Shown here: positions 53,590 to 62,473 of the stretch, piece after piece
How the letters are laid out: each line of letters begins with the position of its first letter
Numbering within the stretch: position 1 is the first letter of the stretch
NCBI GenBank assembly: GCA_002720865.1
Contig: PBIO01000031.1
Span: 248,001-312,000, forward strand
From: Halobacteriovorax sp.
GTDB lineage: Bacteria > Bdellovibrionota > Bacteriovoracia > Bacteriovoracales > Bacteriovoracaceae
Reading direction: 5' to 3'
Length of the DNA: 64,000 nucleotides
The notes under the pieces: model-generated
What the model was told of the DNA's origin: nothing
Seen by the model: only the letters and a program-made list of their open reading frames with translations
The model's database searches: none
Made by a program: the position numbers and the translations under genes

Positions 53590-54946
53590 GATACTATTAA
53601 TTTTTTTACTTGGCTTGCTTGTTTCTTGTGATGGGGTTTTCAAAAAAGAGAACTCCGAAGAAGGGCATAATCATTCGACCATCAAAAGTTATTATACTTG
53701 TTCGATGCATCCTCAGATAAAACAAGACAAACCCGGCAAATGTCCAATCTGCCATATGAATTTAACTAAAGTGGAAGTAGATGAGGCGGATGATGTTCCG
53801 GCTACTACTCAGGTTGAGAAGCCTAAATGGGCCTGTAAGGATTTTCCTGACGTTACAAGTGAAGTGGAAGACGTTTGCCCTATGGATGGCTCACCTATGG
53901 TTAAGGTTAAGTCTAACAAAGCCGGAAAAGTGATAGGCAAAGTTAAACTTCGTAAATCTCAACTCAGTCACTTTAAACCAGACTTCTTTCCTGTCACTGG
54001 GATGATGATGAAAAAGAAGATTAGACTTTTAGGAAGTGTTCTTCAATCAGAGGACAAAGAAAGTAATATCCCTGCCAGAATTGGAGGACGTATTGAAAAG
54101 GTTTATGTGAAGTCAACTGGTAGTTTTATTTCCCTTGGTGAACCTGTCATTGATCTTTATTCTCCTCAGCTGATAACCGCAGGAGAGGAATACCTAATTG
54201 CCAGAAAAAGTTTTGAAAAAGATGGGACTGCTGAGTTTAAAGATATGCTTAAGCAAAGTGAAGAAAGACTTAAGCTTTGGGGAATTAAGAGGTTTCAATT
54301 TGAGCGATGGTTTAAAAGAGGAAGAATTCCTAGAAAGATTGTTATCTATTCACCTGCTACGGGAATTGTCCAAAAAAGAAATGCAGTCGTAGGTAAATAT
54401 TTTAAAGAGGGGCAGAACTTCTTTGAACTTTCAGACCTTTCTGACATTTGGGTTGAAATGGATGTGTATGAGCAAGATGCCAGTTTGGTAAAAATCGGGC
54501 AAAGGGTAAAAATGGAATTCACATCTCTTCCAGGTGAAGTATTAGAGGGCGAAATCGACTTTATCAATCCTGTATTAAATTCAAAATCAAGAACATTAAA
54601 AGTAAGAACTACGGTAGCTAATACATCCGGTAAATTGAAACCTGGCATGGTTTCTGAAGCTACATTAGAAATTCAACTTCCCGGTACGCCGTTAGTTGTA
54701 CCTAGAACCGCTATTATTGATACAGGTAAAAGAAAAGTGGTTTGGACAAAAGTTTCAGGGAAACAGTTTCAAGCAAAAACCATTCATTCCGGATATGAGT
54801 CGGAAGGCTATGTTGAGATTAAACACGGTCTTATGGAAGGGGAAGAAGTTGTCATCGAAGGTAACTTTCTTCTCGACGCCCAGGCCCAACTATTTGGTGG
54901 ATATGAAGATATGGAAAACTCTGGTTCCTCCGGACATAACCATTAA
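53582..54946 (+). CDS. CusB-like periplasmic adaptor with two metal-binding modules
   Basis: The start overlaps the CusC-like gene by 8 bases. A lipobox (LLGLLVSCDG) anchors the protein. Residues 37-65 form a heavy-metal-binding domain with Cys40, CSMHP, Cys54 and Cys57; a second, degenerate copy (Cys85, Cys99, CPMDGSPM) follows. The rest is the HlyD/CusB adaptor: RIGGRIEKVYVKSTGSF, a helical hairpin, IYSPATGIVQKRNAV and LSDIWVEMDVYEQDA. It links the inner-membrane pump with the outer channel and may hand copper to the pump. Confidence 0.9.
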   Translation: MNKILLIFLLGLLVSCDGVFKKENSEEGHNHSTIKSYYTCSMHPQIKQDKPGKCPICHMNLTKVEVDEADDVPATTQVEKPKWACKDFPDVTSEVEDVCPMDGSPMVKVKSNKAGKVIGKVKLRKSQLSHFKPDFFPVTGMMMKKKIRLLGSVLQSEDKESNIPARIGGRIEKVYVKSTGSFISLGEPVIDLYSPQLITAGEEYLIARKSFEKDGTAEFKDMLKQSEERLKLWGIKRFQFERWFKRGRIPRKIVIYSPATGIVQKRNAVVGKYFKEGQNFFELSDLSDIWVEMDVYEQDASLVKIGQRVKMEFTSLPGEVLEGEIDFINPVLNSKSRTLKVRTTVANTSGKLKPGMVSEATLEIQLPGTPLVVPRTAIIDTGKRKVVWTKVSGKQFQAKTIHSGYESEGYVEIKHGLMEGEEVVIEGNFLLDAQAQLFGGYEDMENSGSSGHNH

Positions 54947-54960
54947 GGCTGGATAGTATT

Positions 54961-57900
54961 ATGATTCAAAAAATAATTGAACAATCCATTCGAAATCGAG
55001 CCTTTGTCGTAGTGATGTTTGTATTGATTGGCTTAATGGCCGCCTTTAGTATCAAGACGGCTAAGATTGATGCCATTCCAGACATTGGAGAGAACCAACA
55101 GATTGTTTTTACTGAATGGCCCGGTCGTTCCCCTAAAGATATTGAAGAACAGGTAACTTATCCACTGAGTATCATGCTTCAAGGGATTCCCGGAGTTAAA
55201 AATATTAGAGGGATTTCCGCTTTTGGTTTTTCTACCATTTATGTGATTTTTAAGGACGATGTAGATTTCTATTGGAGTCGCTCGAGAGTTCTTGAAAAAC
55301 TGTCCACAGCAGGAAGCGTCGTCCCTAAAGGAGTTAGCCCTCAGATGGGTCCTGATGCAACCGGATTAGGTCAAATTTATTGGTACACCATTGAGAATGA
55401 AGAAAATTCACTTCACCCTAAATCCATGGCCGAGCTTCGGTCTATTCAAGACTTTTATGTTCGCTACTTATTGCAAGGAGTAGAGGGGGTAAGTGAAGTC
55501 GCTAGTATTGGTGGATTTGTTAAGGAATATCAAATCGATGTAGATCCTAAAAAACTCTTTGCTTACAACGTACATTTTTCAAAACTCATTAAAGCAATCC
55601 AAGACAGCAATGTTGATGTGGGTGCTGAAGTTGTTGAGGATGGAGATCGTGAATTTATCGTAAGAGGAAAAGGCTTTTTTAAATCTCTAAGTGATATAGA
55701 AAATGTTGTTATTGCGATCAAGGACAAGACACCAATTAGAGTTAAGGATGTGGCAACGGTTGGTTTTGGACCAGGCTTTCGAAGAGGGGCCCTCGATAAA
55801 AATGGCAATGAGGCAGTTGGTGGGGTGGTGACTATGCGATTTGGTGAGAATCCAAAGCTAGTTATCGATCGAGTAAAAGATCGTTTAAAAGTTGTTGAAG
55901 CAGGTCTTCCTAAAGGAGTCAAAATTGTTCCATTTTACGATCGCACAGAATTAATTGAAGATACGATTGGAACCGTTTATACAGCTCTGGCTGAAGAAGT
56001 GGTCATTACGGTTATAGTGATCCTACTTTTCTTATTGCACTTCAACTCCTCAATACTCGTTTCGCTTACATTACCTTTTGGTGTGGGAATAAGTTTTATT
56101 CTCATGAAGCTATTAGATATTGATTCGAATGTGATGAGCTTATCTGGAATGGTGATCGCTATTGGTTCCATGGTGGATATGGGTATTATCATGACCGAAA
56201 ATATTTATTCTCATTTGGCTGAAAAGCCAAAAGCAGATAAAAGTGAGAGGATAGAGATAATTGTTCGTTCTGCCCGTGAGGTTGGACCGGCGATTTTAAC
56301 AGCAGTAATGACGACAATTGTAACCTTCCTCCCAGTCTTTGGCTTGGAGGGGAGTGAAGGAAAGCTTTTTGGACCACTAGCATGGGCGAAAACTCTAGCT
56401 ATGTTTGGTTCTGTTGTTGTTGCCATTATTTTAGTACCTGCACTTTCCGCATATTTATTAAAAGGAGAATTAAGACCCATAAAGAAAAATAAAGTTAGCC
56501 TTTTTATTCTTAATAAGTATCGTCCTCTTCTTTCATGGGTTTTAGAGCATAGGAAAACATTTCTTATTGCACCTATAATTTTACTCCTATTGGGAGGATT
56601 TGCTTTTACAAAGCTTGGTAAAGAATTTATGCCTTCATTAAATGAAGGAGACATTCTCTATATGCCTGTCACTACCCCAGATGTGGGAATGACTAAGGCA
56701 CGTGAACTCTTGGCCTATACAGATAAAGTCTTAAATGATCATCCTCTCGTTGAGTACGCGGTAGGGAAATTAGGTAGGGCGAACTCAGCTATTGATCCCG
56801 CTCCGGTGGCAATGTTCGAGACAGTTGTTAAACTTGTGCCAAAAGAACAATGGCCTCCTGGTAAATCCATTTATGAAGTTATGCAGGATCTGGACCAATC
56901 CTTACAGGTACCTGGACTTGTAAACTCCTGGGATTTTCCCATACAAACTCGAATAGGAATGATTTCCACCGGGATCAAAACTCAAATTGGAATCAAAATA
57001 TTTGGTAGTGATCTGAAAAAGCTAGAGTCTATTGCCTCCAAAGTAGGTAAAGAAGTTGAAAAAATCAAAGGAGCATATGGAGTTTACGCGGAACAAATTA
57101 CAGGAAAGCCTTATATAGAGTTTGATATTGACCGAATTGCAGCTTCTCGATACGGAGTCAACACGGGGACAATTAATAAGATTCTTCAAACTGCTGTGGG
57201 AGGAATGCCCATTGGCCAGTTTTATGATGGGAGAGAACGCTATCCTATAAGAGTCCGTTATAAAAAAGAACTTCGCGATAGAATTGATGAACTTCGAAGA
57301 GTTCTTATTCCAAGCCCTTTAGGTCAACATATTCCTTTGGAGCAACTTGCCAAAATTGAAGTTGTGACGGGACCTTCCGCCATCCAGTCAGAAAATGGAC
57401 TACTTAGATCTGTTGTACTTTTAAATGTAAAAGATCGAGACTTAATTGGCTTTGTTGAAGAAGCAAAAAAGCATATTGAAAAGACAGTAGAAATTCCAAA
57501 AGGATATTCAATTGTTTGGGCAGGACAGTATGAAAATCAAGTACGAGCTAATAATAGATTAATGATGCTGGTTCCTTTGGCACTAATCATAAATCTAATT
57601 ATTATATTCTTAGGTATAAAAAACTTCAGAAACTCTGCCATCATTTTTTCAGCTGTTCCCATTGCTTTTGCCGGGGGGCTAATCTTACTTTGGATGGGAG
57701 GGTTCAATACATCAGTTGCAGTCTGGGTAGGATTTATCGCTTTATTCGGGATAGCAGTTGATGACGGTGTGGTTATGATGACTTACCTGCAGGAAGCTAT
57801 AAAATCTCATCAACCAAAAAATTGGGAGCAATTAAAGAATTGTATTATGGAAGCAGGAACTAGAAGAATACGGCCCTTGGTAATGACCACAACGACAACA

Positions 57901-58080
57901 GTTGTGGCCCTATTGCCTGTGATTTGGTCGACTTCTACGGGGAGTGAAGTTATTAAACCCATGGCGATTCCAACTTTAGGAGGAATGGGAATTGAACTCA
58001 TCACACTCTTTATGGTTCCAGTTACATTTTCATATTTTGAACAGAAACGAATTAACAAGGAGAATTTAAATGAAATTTAA
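54961..58080 (+). CDS. CusA-like RND heavy-metal efflux pump
   Basis: The 1039-residue protein has the RND layout of twelve membrane helices and two large periplasmic loops. Diagnostic points: the proton-relay Asp in AIGSMVDMGIIMTEN, ILYMPVTTPDVGMT, PAPVAMFETVVKLVPKEQW and RIGMISTGIKTQIGIK, in which the Met residues match the Cu(I)/Ag(I) relay of CusA. It pumps copper or silver out using protons, with the CusB and CusC partners encoded just upstream. The DUF3347 gene overlaps its end by 11 bases. The metal is inferred from Met positions and context. Confidence 0.93.
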   Translation: MIQKIIEQSIRNRAFVVVMFVLIGLMAAFSIKTAKIDAIPDIGENQQIVFTEWPGRSPKDIEEQVTYPLSIMLQGIPGVKNIRGISAFGFSTIYVIFKDDVDFYWSRSRVLEKLSTAGSVVPKGVSPQMGPDATGLGQIYWYTIENEENSLHPKSMAELRSIQDFYVRYLLQGVEGVSEVASIGGFVKEYQIDVDPKKLFAYNVHFSKLIKAIQDSNVDVGAEVVEDGDREFIVRGKGFFKSLSDIENVVIAIKDKTPIRVKDVATVGFGPGFRRGALDKNGNEAVGGVVTMRFGENPKLVIDRVKDRLKVVEAGLPKGVKIVPFYDRTELIEDTIGTVYTALAEEVVITVIVILLFLLHFNSSILVSLTLPFGVGISFILMKLLDIDSNVMSLSGMVIAIGSMVDMGIIMTENIYSHLAEKPKADKSERIEIIVRSAREVGPAILTAVMTTIVTFLPVFGLEGSEGKLFGPLAWAKTLAMFGSVVVAIILVPALSAYLLKGELRPIKKNKVSLFILNKYRPLLSWVLEHRKTFLIAPIILLLLGGFAFTKLGKEFMPSLNEGDILYMPVTTPDVGMTKARELLAYTDKVLNDHPLVEYAVGKLGRANSAIDPAPVAMFETVVKLVPKEQWPPGKSIYEVMQDLDQSLQVPGLVNSWDFPIQTRIGMISTGIKTQIGIKIFGSDLKKLESIASKVGKEVEKIKGAYGVYAEQITGKPYIEFDIDRIAASRYGVNTGTINKILQTAVGGMPIGQFYDGRERYPIRVRYKKELRDRIDELRRVLIPSPLGQHIPLEQLAKIEVVTGPSAIQSENGLLRSVVLLNVKDRDLIGFVEEAKKHIEKTVEIPKGYSIVWAGQYENQVRANNRLMMLVPLALIINLIIIFLGIKNFRNSAIIFSAVPIAFAGGLILLWMGGFNTSVAVWVGFIALFGIAVDDGVVMMTYLQEAIKSHQPKNWEQLKNCIMEAGTRRIRPLVMTTTTTVVALLPVIWSTSTGSEVIKPMAIPTLGGMGIELITLFMVPVTFSYFEQKRINKENLNEI

Positions 58081-58609
58081 AAACACATTATTAGTCTTAT
58101 CACTTCTTTTTTCTTTTTCGGGTTTTACGTCAGATAGCACACACGCAAATCACGGGAGTAAGTCTGATATGAAGATGAAAATGAAGAGAAAAACTCTAGA
58201 TGATAAAACAAAAGCACAAGTTGTTAAGGCTTTGGAAGCAAACGAAAAGCTGCATTCATCTTTTTTTAAGTATGATGGAAAAAAAGTAGAGTTATCGGCT
58301 AGAGAGTTGAAGATGGCATTAGAAAAAGTTTCAGACCCAGAACTTTCAAAACTTTTAACTTTTTCAAAAAAGAAACTAGGAGAAATTAAGGGAACAAATG
58401 ATAGAAAAGATAACAATCAATCTTATCATTTGGTTTCAATGGCCCTAATACATGTGGTGAACAAGTATGATGTGGGGAAAAAATACAATGCCTATTCTTG
58501 TCCCATGGTAAAAAAGAAGTGGGTGCAAAACAGTAAAACAATGGCAAAGGTGCATAATCCTTACGCCCCTGAGATGCCTCACTGTGGCCAACAGGATTCT
58601 CATCATTAA
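58070..58609 (+). CDS. Exported DUF3347-domain protein
   Basis: A signal peptide (LLVLSLLFSFSGFTSDS) is followed by a His/Met/Lys-rich stretch (HANHGSKSDMKMKMK) and a DUF3347 domain. This ends in the family block SCPMVKKKWVQ, HNPYAPEMPHCG, with Cys, Met and His suited to Cu(I). DUF3347 is often fused to or encoded beside CusB-type adaptors. It is the last gene of the cus-like operon and probably a periplasmic metal carrier. Confidence 0.85.
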   Translation: MKFKNTLLVLSLLFSFSGFTSDSTHANHGSKSDMKMKMKRKTLDDKTKAQVVKALEANEKLHSSFFKYDGKKVELSARELKMALEKVSDPELSKLLTFSKKKLGEIKGTNDRKDNNQSYHLVSMALIHVVNKYDVGKKYNAYSCPMVKKKWVQNSKTMAKVHNPYAPEMPHCGQQDSHH

Positions 58610-58619
58610 ATAATTCGTC

Positions 58620-58650
58620 GCGTGGTGCACTTTTTTTGGTTGCACCACGC
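58620..58650 (+). terminator. Strong hairpin after the cus-like operon
   Basis: GCGTGGTGCA (58620-58629) and TGCACCACGC (58641-58650) are perfect arms. The loop of 11 bases is mostly T, and no T run follows, so it is an unusual terminator or an mRNA 3' stabiliser. Confidence 0.55.
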
Positions 58651-58784
58651 ACCTTGCGTTGTGTTGAGTTATTAACTTTCAATAACTTATTCTTACTTAA
58701 GGACAGTTCGTCACCAAAATTCTTGGCATCTTCTTTGCTCCACTTAAACACAAAGACAAACAATTAATTTCTGAGGAGAGAGAG

Positions 58785-59249
58785 ATGAATCTTTTAAAAT
58801 CTACGGTAGTTATCCTTGCTGCCTTTTTATCACTTAATGTATTGGCCAATGATTGGAATCTTGGTTGTCGAAATTCCCATGATATTTCATGGGCCGCTCA
58901 CGACCTCGATCGTGCTGCTCAACACTTTCATAGAGTTGTTCATAGAATCAGTGGGTACTCCCACCTTTCTAGTGACGCCCATCGTTTAGCTAGTGAAGCA
59001 AGGCACTTACATCGTCTTGCAGACCGTGGTTCGAGAAGCTGTGGGCATTTAAGAGCTGATTTTGCTAGTGTTTCTAATGCTTTTAGACATTTGAGAGTGG
59101 AATTTAGACATGCCCATGACTCTCATCATAATCATCATGTCATTCATGATTGGAGAGAACTTCAAATGTCATTTCGTCAGTTAAGAATGGCCATGCGTCG
59201 CGGACACGGTGGTGGACATGGTGGTGGACACGGAGGCGGTCACCACTAG
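58785..59249 (+). CDS. Secreted histidine-rich protein
   Basis: A GAGGAGAG box precedes the ATG. After a signal peptide (VVILAAFLSLNVLAN) the 130-residue mature protein has 23 His in all, spread along predicted amphipathic helices (HRLASEARHLHRLA, FRHLRVEFRHAHDSHHNHH). It ends in a GHGG repeat with a terminal HH. Two Cys may form a disulfide. No family was recognised. Position between the cus operon and the Tat oxidase suggests copper sequestration in the periplasm. The promoter has no visible copper box. Confidence 0.7.
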   Translation: MNLLKSTVVILAAFLSLNVLANDWNLGCRNSHDISWAAHDLDRAAQHFHRVVHRISGYSHLSSDAHRLASEARHLHRLADRGSRSCGHLRADFASVSNAFRHLRVEFRHAHDSHHNHHVIHDWRELQMSFRQLRMAMRRGHGGGHGGGHGGGHH

Positions 59250-59263
59250 TAAGACTTATAAAG

Positions 59264-59287
59264 GTCAGGCCCTTCCTCGGGCCTGAC
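59264..59287. terminator. Bidirectional terminator between convergent genes
   Basis: GTCAGGCCC and GGGCCTGAC form a 9-base stem with a 6-base loop between the His-rich gene and the convergent lipoprotein gene. Confidence 0.75.
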
Positions 59288-59296
59288 TCTCTTAAA

Positions 59297-59638
59297 TTAC
59301 ATCTTTTGAATTAAAGTTCCCTTTGAAAACTTGAAACTTCCGTCAGTAGTAACTTCTGAATAATGGTTGTTGAAAGTTCTAGTAATCTTTCCAGTTCCAA
59401 TTTGCTCAAGAGTACATAGTCCTTTTAGACCTGGATCTTCAGGGTCAGGGCGGTCACAAGACTGATAATAAAAGCTAATTTTATCTCCTTTTTTAACCTC
59501 GTTCTCTCCGAGGCAAACATGAGCGGTTTTATTGTCAACTTTCATAGCTACAGTTCCTCGCATAAATTTGTGACGCATTGCACTTGAACATGAAGAAAGA
59601 ACGAGTGCCAATGTTGTAAACGTGATTAATTTTTTCAT
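59297..59638 (-). CDS. Small lipoprotein of unknown function
   Basis: The lipobox VLSSCSS near residues 13-19 gives a lipid-anchored mature protein of about 95 residues. The domain has a paired-Cys arrangement (HVCLGE, SCDRPD, GLCTLE) and looks like a small beta barrel (KGDKISFYYQSCD, GTGKITRTFNNHYSEV). No family was recognised. It is convergent with the His-rich gene, sharing a terminator, and divergent from the Tat oxidase. Confidence 0.6.
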   Translation of the reverse strand: MKKLITFTTLALVLSSCSSAMRHKFMRGTVAMKVDNKTAHVCLGENEVKKGDKISFYYQSCDRPDPEDPGLKGLCTLEQIGTGKITRTFNNHYSEVTTDGSFKFSKGTLIQKM

Positions 59639-59710
59639 AATAGTCTCCTTTGTTTATAGATTCATTCTGTCCTATGATTCTTGCGACGATAATTAGCTAT
59701 ATTTTTAAAT

Positions 59711-59730
59711 TTCCTGATTTTTATCAGGAA
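59711..59730. promoter_or_regulatory. Perfect 8-base inverted repeat beside a copper box
   Basis: TTCCTGAT and ATCAGGAA flank a TTTT loop, ending one base before the CsoR-type box at 59732. It may be a second operator or a hairpin limiting readthrough from upstream. Confidence 0.4.
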
Positions 59731-59731
59731 G

Positions 59732-59748
59732 TACCCCCGAGGGGTATG
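59732..59748. promoter_or_regulatory. CsoR-type operator, Tat oxidase
   Basis: TACCCCCGAGGGGTATG has near-complete arms. It lies about 30 bases before the start of the Tat-exported oxidase. Confidence 0.65.
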
Positions 59749-59778
59749 GTAAGGTTTCTGTTAAATGGGGAGATTTTA

Positions 59779-61218
59779 ATGACAAACTTATCTAGAAGAG
59801 ATTTTTTCGGAAAAACTACTGTCGGCATTGGAGCTGGCTTAGCTTTTAGTAATAGCTGGGCGAGGGTCTTGGCACCTAAAAAGTTTTCTAAAGCAGAAGC
59901 TGACGTCTTTATTGAGCTAAAGGCTTTAAAGAAGAATCTTGAAATTCTCTCTGGAAAGAAAACAACCTTCTGGAGTTATTCTGGAAAATTAATAAAAGGA
60001 CCTTCTCATACTTTAACCTCTCTAGCGGGAGGTTACTTAGGTCCTACCATCGAAGTTAAAACCGGTGACCGGGTGAAAATTATTTTTAAAAATGCTGTTG
60101 ATGAAAAATCCATTGTGCATTGGCACGGGCTTGATGTGAGCCACGAAAATGATGGTCATCCTCATTTTGCTGTTGAATCTGGTAAGTCTTACGAATATGA
60201 CTTTGAGGTTGTGAACCGTGCGGGAATGTACTGGTATCACCCACATCCTCATGGAAGAACAGGCTTTCAAGTTTACCAAGGAATGGCAGGACTCTTTGTT
60301 GTAAGAGACAGAGAGGAAGCTATTCTTAATCTTCCTTCGGGAGAATTTGAAAAAAGATTTGTCATTCAAGATAGGCTTTTTAAAGAAAGTGGAGAACTTG
60401 ATTATAGACCCAGTATGATGGGGGCCTTCGGGGACACCTTAATGATTAACGGTGAGAAAAAGCCTGAGGTCATTAAAGTTAAGCGAGGAACTTATCGTTT
60501 TCGTTTTCTCAACGGATGTAATGCCCGCATTTTTAACCTGGCCCTAAGCTCTAAAGACTCATTCACTCAAATTGGAAGTGATGGTGGACTACTTGAGAAG
60601 CCGGTTAACCTGAAGAGGTTTTACTACGGTCCCGCTGAAAGATTTGATTGTCTTATGGATTTTTCTAAGTTTTCAGTTGGTGAAACTGTGGAACTTGAAG
60701 GACTTCCTCTAGTTGAAGGGCGAGGTGAAAAATATACAGTTCTAAAATTTGAAATTGTAGAAGGGAAAGCCTCAATTTTTGAAGCTCCAACTACTCTTAG
60801 CCATTACGATATTATTCCTGAAGCTGAAGCGGTGAATGCCGGTAACCCAAAAAAGTTTGAGCTTATTCCAAAAAGGGGAGTTGGCTGGACCATTAGTGGG
60901 CGCGCATACACTCATAATGAGTTTCATGAAGATGAAGTGATAAAATTTGGAGATACGGAAGTTTGGGAATTCTATAACCCAACCGGAATGCCTCATCCGA
61001 TGCATGTTCATGGGACTCAATTTCAAATTCTAAAGCGTGAAGTAGGAAGGCTCGATGGTTGTCTTAATGAAGGATGGAAAGATGTTGTTCTCGTTATGCC
61101 TGGAGATCGAATTCAGGTTTTAAAACGTTTTAATACTTTTAAAGGTCTTTTTATATATCATTGTCATAATTTAGAACACGAAGATATGAGTATGATGAGA
61201 AACTATAAAATTCTTTAA
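59779..61218 (+). CDS. Tat-exported multicopper oxidase, CopA/CueO-like
   Basis: The ATG at 59779 follows GGGGAGA and opens a twin-arginine signal (LSRRDFFGKTTVGIGAGLAF), so an upstream start at 59650 is rejected. The 479-residue protein has cupredoxin domains with VHWHGLDV, YWYHPHPHG, PHPMHVHGTQF and IYHCHNLEHEDMSMM, a full set of type 1, 2 and 3 copper ligands. Such enzymes oxidise Cu(I) to less toxic Cu(II) in the periplasm. Tat export implies folding with copper in the cytoplasm, unlike the Sec-exported fused oxidase at 47515. It is monocistronic, ending in a hairpin. Confidence 0.9.
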   Translation: MTNLSRRDFFGKTTVGIGAGLAFSNSWARVLAPKKFSKAEADVFIELKALKKNLEILSGKKTTFWSYSGKLIKGPSHTLTSLAGGYLGPTIEVKTGDRVKIIFKNAVDEKSIVHWHGLDVSHENDGHPHFAVESGKSYEYDFEVVNRAGMYWYHPHPHGRTGFQVYQGMAGLFVVRDREEAILNLPSGEFEKRFVIQDRLFKESGELDYRPSMMGAFGDTLMINGEKKPEVIKVKRGTYRFRFLNGCNARIFNLALSSKDSFTQIGSDGGLLEKPVNLKRFYYGPAERFDCLMDFSKFSVGETVELEGLPLVEGRGEKYTVLKFEIVEGKASIFEAPTTLSHYDIIPEAEAVNAGNPKKFELIPKRGVGWTISGRAYTHNEFHEDEVIKFGDTEVWEFYNPTGMPHPMHVHGTQFQILKREVGRLDGCLNEGWKDVVLVMPGDRIQVLKRFNTFKGLFIYHCHNLEHEDMSMMRNYKIL

Positions 61219-61228
61219 TTTCCTGATA

Positions 61229-61249
61229 GCCGTCATGTTTTATGGCGGC
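61229..61249 (+). terminator. Terminator candidate after the Tat oxidase
   Basis: GCCGTCAT and ATGGCGGC pair (one G-T) around a GTTTT loop, then a T/C-rich stretch. Confidence 0.6.
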
Positions 61250-61294
61250 CTTCTCTTCTAGAATAAATATGTATTAGCTTTTCTAGGGGATTAA

Positions 61295-62473
61295 ATGAAA
61301 AAAGTATTAACGGGCTTCTTGATGGTTGGAATGATTCTTTCTATGGGAGCTGGCAAAAAGAATCAGCAAACGGCCAAGAAAACCATGAATTCAGTTTTTA
61401 GGGGCTTTCTTGGACTTGTTCCCTTTATGAATAGCCAAATGAAGTTTAAAGACCTGGCCAATAAGGAAGAGATTCATACTCACTTAACGACCCTAAAAAA
61501 TGCCTTTGAAAATGCTAAGCATATTAAAACTTTTGAAATGCCAGGATTTAACCCAAGCTTTGAGCAGGCCAAAACCCATCTCAAAGAAACTCTAGAAGCC
61601 TTTGAGGGTGGGCAGCCCGATTTTGCAAGAGTAAGGTTAAGGGCCACGGGACAGCTTTGTATTTCCTGTCATACCCAGCTTAAGGGAAACCGCGGAAGTT
61701 TTGGACCATTAAATACCTTAAGCCGCAGTGACTTTTCATCTGATTACGAATTCGCTGAATTTCTCTTTCTAATTAGAAACTATAGAAAGGCAGAAAGGTA
61801 TTTTGAAAAAGAAATCAATGAGGCTTTTGAAAAATCACGTAAACTTTCAAAGGTGAATAAAGTAAATAGCTTCGCTTACCGCGGGAACAAAATTGAGAGA
61901 TCTCTTGAAAAGACTTTAACAATTCATACAAAAGTAAAGTATGCGCCGGAAAAAGTACTTCCCATTATTCAGAAATATTCTAGAAATAAGTATATTGATT
62001 CGGAACTTAAAGGAAAAATGGAAGGATGGATCGCTTCCCTTAAAAAATGGAAAAAATCTGATTACGAAGGAAGAATCAAAAATGCAAATGAGCTTCGTAG
62101 CTTTATTGATAAAAATTTAAGTAAGTATGCTGATAGCTTCTCTTCATTTGATGGGAGAAATGATGTGGATCTATTGGTGGCCTCGGGAGCTCTATATCAA
62201 TACCTCTATAAGAAACCTCGCTCAAAAGATACTCCAGAAGTTCTTTTTTGGCTTTCTAAAGTTGATGAGCACCTAAACAATAGTTTTCTCTTCTCACTAT
62301 CGGAGCTTTATCTTAAACGCTGTATTACCGACTACGGTAAAACCAAGTGGGGACCAAAATGTTACCGAACTTACAGAGATAAAATCTCCCATGGCTATAC
62401 TGGTTCTGCCGGAGTCTTTATCCCCAAAGATGAAGTGGATGAGCTAAAACGCTTAAAGAGTTTTTTAAACTGA
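61295..62473 (+). CDS. Exported protein with one haem c motif, unknown function
   Basis: A weak signal peptide (VLTGFLMVGMILSMGAG) opens the 392-residue protein. The motif QLCISCHTQLKG near residue 125 is a haem c attachment site. The remainder is helical with TPR-like character (YRKAERYFEKEINEAFEKS). The haem could be real, but no clear distal ligand was identified. It follows the copper region but has no copper box. The 3' end overlaps the convergent AlkC-like gene by 9 bases. Confidence 0.55.
   Translation: MKKVLTGFLMVGMILSMGAGKKNQQTAKKTMNSVFRGFLGLVPFMNSQMKFKDLANKEEIHTHLTTLKNAFENAKHIKTFEMPGFNPSFEQAKTHLKETLEAFEGGQPDFARVRLRATGQLCISCHTQLKGNRGSFGPLNTLSRSDFSSDYEFAEFLFLIRNYRKAERYFEKEINEAFEKSRKLSKVNKVNSFAYRGNKIERSLEKTLTIHTKVKYAPEKVLPIIQKYSRNKYIDSELKGKMEGWIASLKKWKKSDYEGRIKNANELRSFIDKNLSKYADSFSSFDGRNDVDLLVASGALYQYLYKKPRSKDTPEVLFWLSKVDEHLNNSFLFSLSELYLKRCITDYGKTKWGPKCYRTYRDKISHGYTGSAGVFIPKDEVDELKRLKSFLN

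Noticed and set aside
59200-59249. GGTGGTGGACAC-type repeat
   Set aside because: It is the coding repeat of the GHGG tail of the His-rich protein, not an independent element.
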